Assembly: GCA_002408065.1 (NCBI GenBank)
Contig: DHQI01000115.1
Coordinates: forward strand, 1-64,000
DNA: 64,000 nt
Reading direction: 5' to 3'
Source of the DNA: Bacteroidales bacterium UBA5342
GTDB lineage: Bacteria > Bacteroidota > Bacteroidia > Bacteroidales > UBA5342
A program made the position numbers and the translations under genes. The notes beneath the pieces are model-generated. The model searched no databases and was not told the origin of the DNA. It saw only the letters and a list, made by a program, of their open reading frames with translations. Numbering within the stretch: position 1 is the stretch's first letter; each line of letters begins with the position of its first letter. Below are positions 1 to 7,496 of this stretch, piece after piece.

Positions 1-230
1 CATAGTGGCTCTACGCGGTCTGGTGAGTATTGGTGCACCTTCGTGATGTATGCTTCCTGAAAGCGTTTGCGCTTACGTGTCACTTGCAGGTCCACTACAT
101 CGCCGGGAATGGCATAAGGTACAAAGACCACCATTTCATTAATCTTGGCTATAGCTTTGCCTTCGGCACCAATATCCGTGATGCTTACTTGCTCGTAAAA
201 AGGCTTTTTCTTTTTTCTTCTGTTGGCCAT
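1..230 (-). CDS. rlmD: 23S rRNA (uracil-5-)-methyltransferase RlmD/RumA-type, N-terminal fragment
   Basis: Partial gene: only the first 76 or so residues are present and the rest lies beyond the left edge. The start has a basic stretch (ANRRKKKKPFYE), followed by a segment (ITDIGAEGKAIAKINEMVVF, then YAIPGDVVDLQVTRKRK) typical of the TRAM RNA-binding domain that opens Bacteroidota RlmD/RumA proteins. Family knowledge: these enzymes use SAM to make 5-methyluridine in 23S rRNA; the catalytic domain is not visible here. It is downstream of carA on the same strand but separated from it by a hairpin terminator. The alternative is another TRAM-containing RNA methyltransferase of the same family. 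Confidence 0.75.
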   Translation of the reverse strand, partial: MANRRKKKKPFYEQVSITDIGAEGKAIAKINEMVVFVPYAIPGDVVDLQVTRKRKRFQEAYITKVHQYSPDRVEPL

Positions 231-260
231 GTGTAATAAAGACTAGTAGATTTAAGACAA

Positions 261-307
261 AAAAGACATCAGACAAGACGGTAAGGTCTTAAGATCTGAT
301 GTCTTTT
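261..307 (-). terminator. Rho-independent terminator after carA
   Basis: A perfect 13-bp inverted repeat, AAAAGACATCAGA at 261-273 and TCTGATGTCTTTT at 295-307, encloses a 21-nt loop. On the minus strand it is followed by a T-rich run, as expected for termination of the carA transcript before rlmD. Confidence 0.65.
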
Positions 308-326
308 CATCTGTTGTCTTGTTTGT

Positions 327-1406
327 TTATTCTTTCGCTTTCTTGATGTTTTCTATAAAGACATCGAAGAGTACTTCGGTATCAGTAGGGCCGCTGGTGG
401 CTTCCGGGTGAAACTGGGTGGAGAAGAAAGGCTTGCTTTTGTGGCGAATACCTTCGTTGGTATTGTCGTTGACATTTACGAAAGCAGGTTCCCATTGGTC
501 TCCTAATGAATCGGTATCCAAAACAAAACCGTGGTTTTGTGAGGTAATATAACATGTGTTAGTACCAATTTCCTGTACCGGTTGGTTGTGGCTACGGTGT
601 CCGTATTTTAGCTTGTGGGTGCCGCCACCGGCTGCTATGCCCATCAGTTGGTTGCCCAAGCAGATGCCAAAGATAGGTTTATCTTCGCCTAAAGCTTTTT
701 TGATGTTTTGGATGGTGGCCTGACATTGTTGAGGATCACCGGGACCGTTAGCCAACATCAGTCCGTCGTATTCTTCTTGTGTGAAATCGTAATCCCAAGG
801 CACGCGTACTACGGTGGCGCCGCGTTTGGTCAGGCAACGGATAATGTTGTATTTCGCGCCGGTATCTACCATCACGATTTTGTGTTCGCCGTCGCCGTAG
901 GTGATTTTTTCTTTACATGAAACTAAGTCTACCAGATTGTCTTCGTTGGGATTGTAGAATTCTACATCTCCATCGTCAGCAATAATTTTGCCCAGCATAG
1001 AACCTTTTTCGCGAAGTAACTTGGTCAGGGCGCGGGTGTCTACGTCGAAAATACCCGGAATCTCCTGTTCTTTCAGCCAGTCGCCTAAGCTTTTTTCAGC
1101 GTTCCAGTGACTGTAATCGGTGGAGTACTCCGATACAATAAATCCGTTGACGTGGATTTGGTCTGATTCAAAATATTTTGGAAGTCCGCCTTCTTGTTCG
1201 TCAGATGGTACACCGTAGTTACCAATCAAAGGATAAGTAGAAACCAGAATTTGTCCTTTGTATGATGGATCTGTAAGGCTTTCAGGATAACCGGTCATAG
1301 CGGTGTTAAAAACCACTTCGCCGGCGATAGATTTGTGGTAACCAAATGATTTTCCTGTGAATACTGTTCCGTCTTCTAATACAAGTTTGATGGGCTTAAA
1401 TGTCAT
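327..1406 (-). CDS. carA: Carbamoyl-phosphate synthase small (glutaminase) subunit
   Basis: The 359-residue protein has the usual length and layout of CarA. An N-terminal CPSase small-subunit domain (about residues 5-135, with AMTGYPESLTDPSYKGQI) is followed by a class I glutamine amidotransferase domain (about 175-355). The nucleophile is Cys249 in GICLGNQLMG, and His333 and Glu335 lie in QFHPEA, so the catalytic triad is complete. The enzyme hydrolyses glutamine and passes ammonia to CarB for carbamoyl phosphate, which feeds pyrimidine and arginine synthesis in the cytoplasm. carB is not in the window. The gene has its own promoter (-7 TACTTTTG) and terminator, so it is probably monocistronic. 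Confidence 0.96.
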   Translation of the reverse strand: MTFKPIKLVLEDGTVFTGKSFGYHKSIAGEVVFNTAMTGYPESLTDPSYKGQILVSTYPLIGNYGVPSDEQEGGLPKYFESDQIHVNGFIVSEYSTDYSHWNAEKSLGDWLKEQEIPGIFDVDTRALTKLLREKGSMLGKIIADDGDVEFYNPNEDNLVDLVSCKEKITYGDGEHKIVMVDTGAKYNIIRCLTKRGATVVRVPWDYDFTQEEYDGLMLANGPGDPQQCQATIQNIKKALGEDKPIFGICLGNQLMGIAAGGGTHKLKYGHRSHNQPVQEIGTNTCYITSQNHGFVLDTDSLGDQWEPAFVNVNDNTNEGIRHKSKPFFSTQFHPEATSGPTDTEVLFDVFIENIKKAKE

Positions 1407-1431
1407 TTTTAGTCTTCTTTTTAGATTTGTG

Positions 1432-1463
1432 CAAAAGTAGTATTTTCAGAGGGATTGTGAAAA
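1432..1463 (-). promoter_or_regulatory. Promoter of carA
   Basis: On the minus strand, TACTTTTG (1439-1432) matches the Bacteroidota -7 element TAnnTTTG. TTTC (1463-1460) lies 20 nt upstream, one base off the -33 TTTG element. The spacing is correct and the element is 26 nt from the carA start codon. Confidence 0.55.
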
Positions 1464-1588
1464 TGTAAACGTGCCCCGAAGACCGGATTTTTCTAAAAAA
1501 AATGAAGCTAAAGACCAAACGGCAGAAGTTTGAGTTTTGTTGGTCAGCTATTTTCTTGTTTGTAATCTATTCAATTATTCATTGAACT

Positions 1589-2320
1589 CTATACAAACAA
1601 GTCCTTTAGTTTCTTGGCATAACGGCGCGAAATGACCACGGGTTCTTCGATGCCTTTCATGTTTACGCGGTAGGAATAGTTGAACCATTTTTCAATATTC
1701 TCGATGTATTCCGTATTGATAATAGATGTGCGGTGTACGCGTACGAAATGGTTTTCAGGCAGGCGCTCTTCCCACTCTTTCATTGTTTTATTGACCAGTC
1801 CGTGGGAGCCATTCGACAGGTTGACGTCGGTATAGTCCCCATCAGACTGGATAAGGATGATTTGGTTGATTTTCAAAAACTGCATCTTAGAGCCCACAGT
1901 GGTAAAGAGCTGATCGTCGTAGTTTAGCTTTTCTGTCACTTTGTCTTTTGCGTTTGTTTTTGGTGGTGCGGCGAGGCGCTCCAGAGCCTTTTCCAGGCGT
2001 TCTTTGTTGACTGGTTTCATCAGATAGTCCAGCGCATTGATCTCAAAAGCCCGTATGGCGTAATCGTCATAAGCTGTTACAAAGATGATTTTTCCATTGT
2101 AGTCTTCTAGCTGCTCTACCAAGTCGAAGCCTGTTTGTCCCGGCATTTGTATATCCAAAAAGACCACATCAGGTTTTAGTGATTTGATCGATACCAGTGC
2201 TGCAGGCACGCCATCAGCTTCACCTACTACTTCTACTTTCTCTACTAGATTTAACTGATCAATCAATCCCTTGCGTGCCAGACGCTCATCGTCTACTACT
2301 AATGCTTTTATTTTATCCAT
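1589..2320 (-). CDS. LytTR-family response regulator
   Basis: A 243-residue response regulator. The receiver domain (about 1-120) has the acidic pair Asp10/Asp11, the phosphoacceptor Asp56 in DVVFLDIQMPG, Thr82 and Lys102. The C-terminal LytTR DNA-binding domain (about 137-243) contains FVRVHRTSIIN, typical of the fold. I chose the ATG at 2320; an upstream in-frame TTG would add only two residues. It lies 128 nt downstream of a LytS-type histidine kinase on the same strand, so the two form a two-component pair. The target genes are not evident. Confidence 0.92.
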   Translation of the reverse strand: MDKIKALVVDDERLARKGLIDQLNLVEKVEVVGEADGVPAALVSIKSLKPDVVFLDIQMPGQTGFDLVEQLEDYNGKIIFVTAYDDYAIRAFEINALDYLMKPVNKERLEKALERLAAPPKTNAKDKVTEKLNYDDQLFTTVGSKMQFLKINQIILIQSDGDYTDVNLSNGSHGLVNKTMKEWEERLPENHFVRVHRTSIINTEYIENIEKWFNYSYRVNMKGIEEPVVISRRYAKKLKDLFV

Positions 2321-2448
2321 GGCCAATGATTCTTTTTTAAGTTAACAGAGCGAATAAGGTATTCTTTGTTTCAGCATAATGTCACTGATATACGCATGTG
2401 GTGGCTGAGTGATTTTGCCGTAGGAACGGAGGCAAAATTGTATCGAAG

Positions 2449-3513
2449 TCATCCGTTTAGGTAATCCTCTTTTATCTCAATGCGAATACATGTTTTATCG
2501 TCATGTTTAATGATTTCGAAGCGGTGGTCTTCGCCATAAGCGTTTTCCAGTCGTTCGCGCACATTACATAAACCCGTTCCGGTGCCTTTATGTTCTTCGC
2601 CATCCTTTCTTTCAATCCATTTTCCTGTGTTGCAAACCTCTATCAATAGGCCGTATCCCGTTTTAGAAGCCGAAAGACGAATCTTAAGGGGCATAGGGCT
2701 GGTGCGCATGCCATATTTTACGGCATTTTCGATTAGGGGATGAAGCAAGAAAGTGAGTACTTGTACATGGCGCAAGTTATCATCCACGGCATAATCAATT
2801 TCCAGTTTTTCTTCGAAACGTTTCTTTTCGATGGAAAAATAATGCTGAATGGCTTCCAGTTCATTACTCAGGTTCACAAAAGTAGCTTCTTTGTGAAGGA
2901 GCGAATAACGTAAAAATTCCGATAACTCGCCAATCATTTCCTTGGCGTGGTCTTTGTTCTCATCCACTAGTACCTGTATGGAATTTAGTGAATTAAATAA
3001 AAAATGAGGATTTAGCTGATAGCGTAACATTTTCATCTGGGCCTTGTGAGCCATCGACTGCGCTTTCAAGGCTTTTGATTTTTCTGCCTGCCAATCCAAG
3101 GCATATTTTATCCCAAAATATAAGCCACTCCAGGCCATAAGTATCACCATAAAGAGGTAGTTGTACTTAATCATATAAAAGGGTTCCAGACGGGCCCGCA
3201 ACTCAAGGCTACCATTTTGCCAGAAAAAATGACTGATATAAACATCTACGAAATACCATACCATGGTAAATATGATTGATGTTACCACTACCGAGACGGG
3301 AAGCCATATCAGGCGTTCGGTACGCTTGTATACCCTACGGTATATGTGACGCATGCCCAAGGTAATCATTATGCCCAGCGGGAAGGTTATGGTGTAAAGC
3401 ATCCAATCTTTACCGCTAAAAAACATCCGTTCGCTAAAAAAGATGGTATGAAAACTGTAATAAGCCAACCATCCACTTACCTGTAATATCCAGAAGAGTT
3501 TTTTCTTTCCCAT
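2449..3513 (-). CDS. LytS-type sensor histidine kinase (His_kinase family)
   Basis: A 354-residue membrane kinase. About four hydrophobic segments lie in residues 8-137 (roughly 8-24, 37-53, 72-95 and 115-137), followed by a short linker. The His_kinase domain has phosphoacceptor His170 in QLNPHFLFNSLNSI. The ATPase domain has the N box around Asn263 (HPLIENAVKYG) and the G box at 310-322 (GTGTGLCNVRERL). No extracellular sensor domain is visible, so the signal is probably sensed in the membrane. It is transcribed ahead of the LytTR regulator and is very likely its partner. Confidence 0.92.
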   Translation of the reverse strand: MGKKKLFWILQVSGWLAYYSFHTIFFSERMFFSGKDWMLYTITFPLGIMITLGMRHIYRRVYKRTERLIWLPVSVVVTSIIFTMVWYFVDVYISHFFWQNGSLELRARLEPFYMIKYNYLFMVILMAWSGLYFGIKYALDWQAEKSKALKAQSMAHKAQMKMLRYQLNPHFLFNSLNSIQVLVDENKDHAKEMIGELSEFLRYSLLHKEATFVNLSNELEAIQHYFSIEKKRFEEKLEIDYAVDDNLRHVQVLTFLLHPLIENAVKYGMRTSPMPLKIRLSASKTGYGLLIEVCNTGKWIERKDGEEHKGTGTGLCNVRERLENAYGEDHRFEIIKHDDKTCIRIEIKEDYLNG

Positions 3514-3949
3514 AAATATCTGCTTTGATAATGCAATATTAACACAAAAGCTTAGCTTTTAAAAATCTCTTTAGATGAGCGGTCGATCAGGGCGGTAAGT
3601 GGTTGTTTTTTCGGATGGGTTAGACTGTACTGGAGGAGGCTGAGGGTGGGATAAGGTGCGCGACACAAGCTGTTGACAGGTCTTGCTTGTGTTATCTTTT
3701 CCTGTTCTTTGGTGTAGGTCATTTTTTACCTTACCTTTTTTTTCTTTTTATTTCGCTACCCATTGTTTGTGCTATATCATTCACTCCGCAAACGGACAGT
3801 CGTGCGCCATTCGTCCCTGTAGATGACCATTCGTCGAAAAAACATTCCTATCCGTAACATCCGGGAATAAATTTGCGTCAAATAAATGAACGATGTTCAC
3901 CAACAAACAAAAACAAAACTCAATACTCATCACAAACAAATCAAAACCT
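3514..3949. other. Intergenic region between divergent genes
   Basis: 436 bp between the kinase start and a small secreted protein. I see a TAnnTTTG element on the plus strand (listed separately) and the A/T-rich near-palindrome AAAAGCTTAGCTTTT near 3548-3563, close to the kinase start. No convincing gene or further repeat is visible. Confidence 0.4.
3868..3875 (+). promoter_or_regulatory. -7 promoter element of the small secreted protein gene
   Basis: TAAATTTG matches TAnnTTTG and lies about 75 nt upstream of the start codon at 3950. No clear TTTG is seen at -33, so the call rests on one element. Confidence 0.35.
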
Positions 3950-4354
3950 ATGAAAACTTTCAGTAAATTATTGGTTGTATTTGCAATGTTTGCATTCACC
4001 AATGTTCAGGCAGAGGAACTTCCCAAGGCAGAAAAACAGATGGAACTAGATTATTCTACCGAGTACGAAACCGTAAGAGTGGCCGCCAAGGTGCCGCTAG
4101 GATTAAAACAGGCTGTGGTAGACGAATTGATTTACCCCGAGTATGCTAAGCGTCGCGATCTCGAAGGTCAGGTATATATGCGTCTGTGTGTGTGCGACGA
4201 AAACACCGTGAAAATTGTTGGCTTAAGTGCTACTAACCCTTATTTGGGTAAATATGTGAAAAAAGAGTTGGCCGATCTCTACGTCAAAGAACCCGGATGC
4301 CAGCCCGGTCAGGTCTTTATGCTTAAAGTTAATTTTGACTTACTAAACAACTAA
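3950..4354 (+). CDS. Small secreted protein with a TonB C-terminal-like domain
   Basis: A 134-residue protein. I start it at the ATG at 3950 because the Sec signal peptide (MKTFSKLLVVFAMFAFTNVQA, cleavage near residue 21) begins there; an upstream in-frame ATG at 3893 would add 19 polar residues. The mature part contains LIYPEYAKRRDLEGQVYMRL and a later YLGKYVKKELADLYV segment. This resembles the TonB C-terminal fold (YPxxAxxxxxxGxVxV pattern), but there is no transmembrane anchor or proline-rich spacer. It is therefore a periplasmic TonB_C-like protein rather than a working TonB. It stands alone, with a -7 element upstream and a terminator downstream. Function unknown. Confidence 0.65.
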   Translation: MKTFSKLLVVFAMFAFTNVQAEELPKAEKQMELDYSTEYETVRVAAKVPLGLKQAVVDELIYPEYAKRRDLEGQVYMRLCVCDENTVKIVGLSATNPYLGKYVKKELADLYVKEPGCQPGQVFMLKVNFDLLNN

Positions 4355-4391
4355 TTATTTGATTTCCCCTTAGGGTAGATGCTAGTATCAG

Positions 4392-4424
4392 AGGGCTTTG
4401 CTGTAGGTGAAGCCCTTTCGTTTT
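4392..4424 (+). terminator. Terminator of the small secreted protein gene
   Basis: Stem AGGGCTT (4392-4398) pairs with AAGCCCT (4410-4416) around an 11-nt loop and is followed by TTCGTTTTG. It lies 38 nt after the stop codon. Confidence 0.6.
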
Positions 4425-4603
4425 GACCATACCTCTTGCTTGTGTGTGACGCGGGAATGGGCTTTATTCTTTGACTTTCATATTGTTTGCTTCAATTTTG
4501 TCTACCGTTGTTACGGATGGTAGAAAATGCTTGAATAATTCTCTGTTTTCAATGTCACTTTTCTTGAAAATGATATCAGGGTAGAGTGTGATGAGTTAAT
4601 TTT

Positions 4604-4774
4604 TTACTCATTTATCATTTTTATTTGAGTTTCGTAATAATCAAAGCTATCTAAAACAATCTCTTCATTTTTATATTTTTCATTGATTCTCGTTAATGCA
4701 TCTTTTTCATTTTCAGCCTCTATGTCAATGCTCCTTGATAATAGTTCTTGTATTTCGATTTTAAAAATTTTCAT
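4604..4774 (-). CDS. dpnD: DpnD-like small protein (DpnD/PcfM family)
   Basis: A 56-residue protein whose start overlaps the last 14 nt of dpnC. An AGGTGA ribosome-binding site lies just upstream of its ATG. The sequence (MKIFKIEIQELLSRSIDIEA, then KYKNEEIVLDSFDYYE) fits the short DpnD/PcfM-like family, which has an N-terminal beta strand, an acidic helix and a C-terminal strand rich in E, V and D. In the streptococcal DpnI locus dpnD follows dpnC in the same order. The role of DpnD is not established. The overlap indicates translational coupling with the restriction enzyme. It is easy to miss because of its size. Confidence 0.8.
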   Translation of the reverse strand: MKIFKIEIQELLSRSIDIEAENEKDALTRINEKYKNEEIVLDSFDYYETQIKMINE

Positions 4775-5540
4775 TCTTCACCTTTTTGTAATTACCACGA
4801 CTAATAAACTCAATAATGCCTTTATCTCTCAATAGTTGTAACTGTTGCCTGATTTTGTCCTTAATGAAGCTATTGTTAGGATATTTTAATTTTAGTTCGT
4901 CTTCAAATTTATACATCATTTCTAAAGAAAAGATGTCAGAGTCAATAGAATCGACACATTTTAGGATGTCTAAAATCCACCCTTTTGATGCTTTCTTTTT
5001 CTCTCGGATAAACAGTGTTTTTTTAAATGATTTTGAAACAATTTCTGGGTTAGCGACTTGTGAGTTTTTAATTAGGAATATTTTTCCTAATTCTGAAACA
5101 TTAGAAATATTAATATTGCATCCTACCCAGCCAGCTCTTTTTGCTGTGTTTTTTAAAGGAGGTCGTTTTATAATAATATCTTCATTAAAGAAGTGCTTAG
5201 GTATTGTTAGGAAGTTTTCTACTTTCCATTGTTTTGAATAAGTTAAGAAAAAAAAGTTTGGATTATTGTCTGAGGTGATTCTTTTTATCATTGTAGAATA
5301 AGCACCATCAGCTATGGTATTTGTTAGCCGGCCGTTTTTGCTCTTAAGTTCATATTCTTCATTACATTTCTTACAGTAGAAGTCTGCGACAGGTCTGTTG
5401 TTTTCAAATTCAGTTAATATTGGATTGCCACACAAAGGACAATAGGAATTATTTAACACCCAATCTTCCGTTAGACGTCTTGCAATCTGTGAGTTGCTCT
5501 TGTAACCTTTGGCTAATGCAACATTGAAATCTAAATTCAT
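4761..5540 (-). CDS. dpnC: DpnI-like methyl-dependent restriction endonuclease (cuts methylated GATC)
   Basis: A 259-residue protein that matches DpnI from end to end. The N-terminal PD-(D/E)xK nuclease domain contains NNRPVADFYC and EEYELKSKNG, giving the putative catalytic residues Asp53, Glu64 and Lys66. A zinc ribbon is formed by Cys34, Cys37, Cys56 and Cys59. DGAY, NNPNFFFLTY, RRAGWxGCNI-type and C-terminal winged-helix (about 185-255, KIRQQLQLLRDKGIIEF) segments are also shared. DpnI cleaves GATC only when the adenine is methylated, and both domains read the methyl group. No Dam-type methylase lies nearby, as expected for a methyl-directed enzyme. It is more A/T-rich than the surrounding genes, which suggests acquisition by transfer. 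Confidence 0.93.
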   Translation of the reverse strand: MNLDFNVALAKGYKSNSQIARRLTEDWVLNNSYCPLCGNPILTEFENNRPVADFYCKKCNEEYELKSKNGRLTNTIADGAYSTMIKRITSDNNPNFFFLTYSKQWKVENFLTIPKHFFNEDIIIKRPPLKNTAKRAGWVGCNINISNVSELGKIFLIKNSQVANPEIVSKSFKKTLFIREKKKASKGWILDILKCVDSIDSDIFSLEMMYKFEDELKLKYPNNSFIKDKIRQQLQLLRDKGIIEFISRGNYKKVKNENF

Positions 5541-5579
5541 TTATGCAGAATATTTTACGTTAAAAATCCTCTAATTACT

Positions 5580-5587
5580 CAAAAATA
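5580..5587 (-). promoter_or_regulatory. Possible -7 element for dpnCD
   Basis: TATTTTTG on the minus strand fits TAnnTTTG and lies 40 nt upstream of the dpnC start. No good -33 element is seen at the proper distance. Confidence 0.3.
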
Positions 5588-6147
5588 ATACATCTATGCT
5601 ACCTATTATTTTTATTTACAAGATTTGAAAATGGTTGAATTATATGCTTTAAAATAGGGATTTGTTGTCTACTCGCTATAGATAAAATTTTGCTGTCATA
5701 CTTCTATCTATTCTGTAAATTTAATAATCCTCAAAAATACTCTTTTTCTTTATGGGAGTGTTCAAGAGTTGGTGAAATTTTACTCTTTACTTTCCATTAT
5801 CTAGGGCCAAGAAAAAGAAAATAAAGGGGGTAGTGAAAAAATACCTGTTGTTGTTTTATTCCCGAAGTCTTAGTTTCCCGGACAAATATTCTTAAGCCAT
5901 ATTTTACAAATGAGAACATGCAGCAGTGCTATTATTGTAGCGTGGCACAAGCTATTTTATTTATAAGGAATGGTGTTTTTTTCGTTGTTTGGGTTCATTG
6001 ATGTCCTATTCTGTTTTAGAAATAATAAAAATATTTGGATAAATTCGGTTTGATTATGATATACTATCTCTGATAATAAGTGTGTTGTGTTTTCTGGGGG
6101 CTTTTCCTAGAATTTTTATCAAAAAATATTTTGTAAAAAGACTCAAT

Positions 6148-6173
6148 AGTGAGAATATTCTCGCTATCTTTGC
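6148..6173 (+). promoter_or_regulatory. Promoter with overlapping palindromic operator, redox/Fe-S cluster
   Basis: The 12-bp perfect palindrome GAGAATATTCTC (6151-6162), extended by AG/CT flanks to 18 bp with one mismatched pair, directly abuts the -7 element TATCTTTG (6165-6172). A dimeric regulator bound here would cover the space between -33 and -7. No TTTG is seen at -33, so an activator may be needed. The DUF134 protein encoded downstream is a candidate regulator (inference). Confidence 0.55.
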
Positions 6174-6197
6174 AGCGTCAAACGAGATGAAACGATA

Positions 6198-6241
6198 AAC
6201 CGGGGTTTGGCCAGAGGGGAAATGCTACTGGGGCCCGGGTT
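6198..6241 (+). other. G/C-rich, possibly structured 5' leader
   Basis: In an otherwise A/T-rich region, AACCGGGG (6198-6205) can pair with CCCGGGTT (6234-6241) apart from one mismatch, enclosing a purine-rich stretch. It lies between the promoter and the DUF134 start codon (6258), so it could be a leader hairpin that affects translation. No known riboswitch class could be assigned by eye. Confidence 0.3.
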
Positions 6242-6257
6242 ATAAACTAAAGATAAC

Positions 6258-6665
6258 ATGCCAAGAAGACGACGTTTAAGAAAAATAGTGGCGCCGCCTA
6301 ATTTTAAGGGCTATAAGCCTTATGGTGCTATAGATCATGGGAGAGAAGCAGTAGAGTTGTTATACGAAGAATATGAGGCTATTAAGTTGGCTGATTATGA
6401 TCTTTTAAATCATCAGCAAGCTGCCGGAGTGATGGGGGTGTCGCGTGCTACCTTTGCGCGCATTTACGAAGAGGCCCGGCGCAAGATAGCAAAAGCTCTG
6501 ACAGAGGCTCGTGAGATAGTGACTGTATACGGCAATGCTGTGATGGACAAAAGCTGGAATGTGTGTGATAATTGCCACGCGCGTTTTACAATTCCTAAAC
6601 GTCCTAAGGATCACAACTGCCCTATTTGCGGTTCGGAACGGGTATCGACAGTAGGGCGTGAATAA
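6258..6665 (+). CDS. DUF134 (UPF0251) family predicted DNA-binding protein
   Basis: A 135-residue protein with the layout of the DUF134 family. A basic N-terminus (MPRRRRLRK) is followed by FKGYKPYG, then a helix-turn-helix (about residues 50-80, NHQQAAGVMGVSRATFARIY) like a sigma-70 region 4 fold. The C-terminal zinc ribbon has Cys103, Cys106, Cys121 and Cys124. Such proteins are usually found next to NifX/NifB-like and MinD-ATPase genes, as here, and are thought to regulate them; direct evidence is sparse. It is the first gene of the cluster and follows a palindromic promoter, so autoregulation is plausible. Confidence 0.88.
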   Translation: MPRRRRLRKIVAPPNFKGYKPYGAIDHGREAVELLYEEYEAIKLADYDLLNHQQAAGVMGVSRATFARIYEEARRKIAKALTEAREIVTVYGNAVMDKSWNVCDNCHARFTIPKRPKDHNCPICGSERVSTVGRE

Positions 6666-6755
6666 ATCGTGGGTCTTTAGTGCTTGGCTGATGTATTTTG
6701 CGGTAGTTGAGCAATATCGATTTTTTATGTATCATAAACTTTGAATCAAATAATA

Positions 6756-7076
6756 ATGAAAACAGTAATAACAGCAGCAAGCGGAGCGACAGAAGCAGAT
6801 TTTGACAAACGCTTTGGACGTTGTGCATGGTTTTGTGTGTACGACGAAGAAACCGGTAAATCTGAATTTGTTGAGAATTCCGGTAAAAATGCTAACAATG
6901 GTGCCGGTACAAAAGCCGCTGAAAAAATGGTGGCGATGAGCGTAGAGAAGGTTATCTCCGGCGATTTTGGCCCTAAGGCTAAAGAGGTATTAGAAAAATT
7001 CAATGTTCAGATGGTCATTCTTCAAGAAGATGGACTGAGCGTACAGAATATTATTGATAAGATTAAAAATCAATAG
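6756..7076 (+). CDS. NifX/NifB-like dinitrogenase iron-molybdenum cofactor family protein
   Basis: A 106-residue single-domain protein of the Nitro_FeMo-Co fold. Typical elements are DKRFGRCAWFCVYDEE near the N-terminus, a NNGAGTKAAEKM loop, and VISGDFGPKAKEVL. I use the ATG at 6756 rather than an in-frame TTG 15 nt upstream. Family members bind Fe-S or FeMo-co precursors in nitrogenase organisms, but stand-alone copies occur widely in anaerobes that do not fix nitrogen, with unknown roles. It is the second gene in the cluster, and another copy follows at 7497. Confidence 0.85.
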   Translation: MKTVITAASGATEADFDKRFGRCAWFCVYDEETGKSEFVENSGKNANNGAGTKAAEKMVAMSVEKVISGDFGPKAKEVLEKFNVQMVILQEDGLSVQNIIDKIKNQ

Positions 7077-7146
7077 TAAAAGATTAAAAATGAGTGTGAT
7101 GCACTTTGTTTTTGCACTTATATAATTCACTTAAAATTTAAATGTT

Positions 7147-7398
7147 ATGCCAGGTTTAAACGGAAAAGGTCCTGACGGCCAAGGAGCCGGAACAGGACGC
7201 GGTTTAGGAAATTGCAATGTAGAGAGTTCGGAACAGGAGTTTGGTCGCGGAATGGGGCGTGGCCGTGGAATGGCTTTTGGTCGCGGTTTTGGCGGTGGCC
7301 GTGCTATGGGGCGTGGAAGAGCCCGTGGTAATGGCTTTGGCCTGAAAAGAGCCGGTGGCTTTGGGCGCGGTCGTGGTCAGGGACAAGCCGATGCCTGA
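7147..7398 (+). CDS. Gly/Arg-rich DUF5320-type small protein
   Basis: An 83-residue low-complexity protein. The N-terminus (MPGLNGKGPDGQGAGTGRGL) matches the start of DUF5320 proteins, which usually sit beside NifX-like and MinD-ATPase genes. The rest is a run of GRG, GFGRG and GRAMGRG repeats with a single Cys23. Such RGG-like composition could bind RNA or a metal cluster, but no function is known. Only start, spacing and N-terminal signature support the frame; the opposite strand in this stretch is also open because of base composition, so the assignment rests on context. Confidence 0.75.
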   Translation: MPGLNGKGPDGQGAGTGRGLGNCNVESSEQEFGRGMGRGRGMAFGRGFGGGRAMGRGRARGNGFGLKRAGGFGRGRGQGQADA

Positions 7399-7496
7399 GT
7401 ATAGCTTAGGATGCCGTTAGTAGAAGCAGCTTGAGCTTGTCTCCTTATTAATAAAAATGCCTTTATACCCAATAACCTATTTTATAATAAAATATT

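Larger units (their letters stand above)
5541..6257. other. Long A/T-rich intergenic region
   Basis: 717 bp between dpnC and the DUF134 gene, which are transcribed away from each other. The first 600 bp hold no open frame with family features and no clear repeat. The last 110 bp hold a palindrome with an overlapping promoter and a G/C-rich leader, both listed separately. Confidence 0.5.

Noticed and set aside
708..920. Open frame on the plus strand opposite carA
   Set aside because: carA is a full-length gene with its catalytic residues; the opposite frame has no family features and reflects codon bias.
3893..3949. Upstream start for the small secreted protein
   Set aside because: It adds a polar stretch in front of a clear signal peptide; the ATG at 3950 fits better.
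6198..6241. Molybdenum cofactor riboswitch
   Set aside because: The leader is near NifX-like genes and G/C-rich, but I could not recognise the conserved core of that riboswitch.
4355..6257. Dam-type methylase partner for the DpnI-like gene
   Set aside because: Both strands were read and no methylase motifs occur; DpnI-type systems do not need one.
7204..7386. Open frame on the minus strand opposite the Gly/Arg-rich gene
   Set aside because: It exists because the coding strand is G-rich; the sense product has the DUF5320 start and fits the operon.
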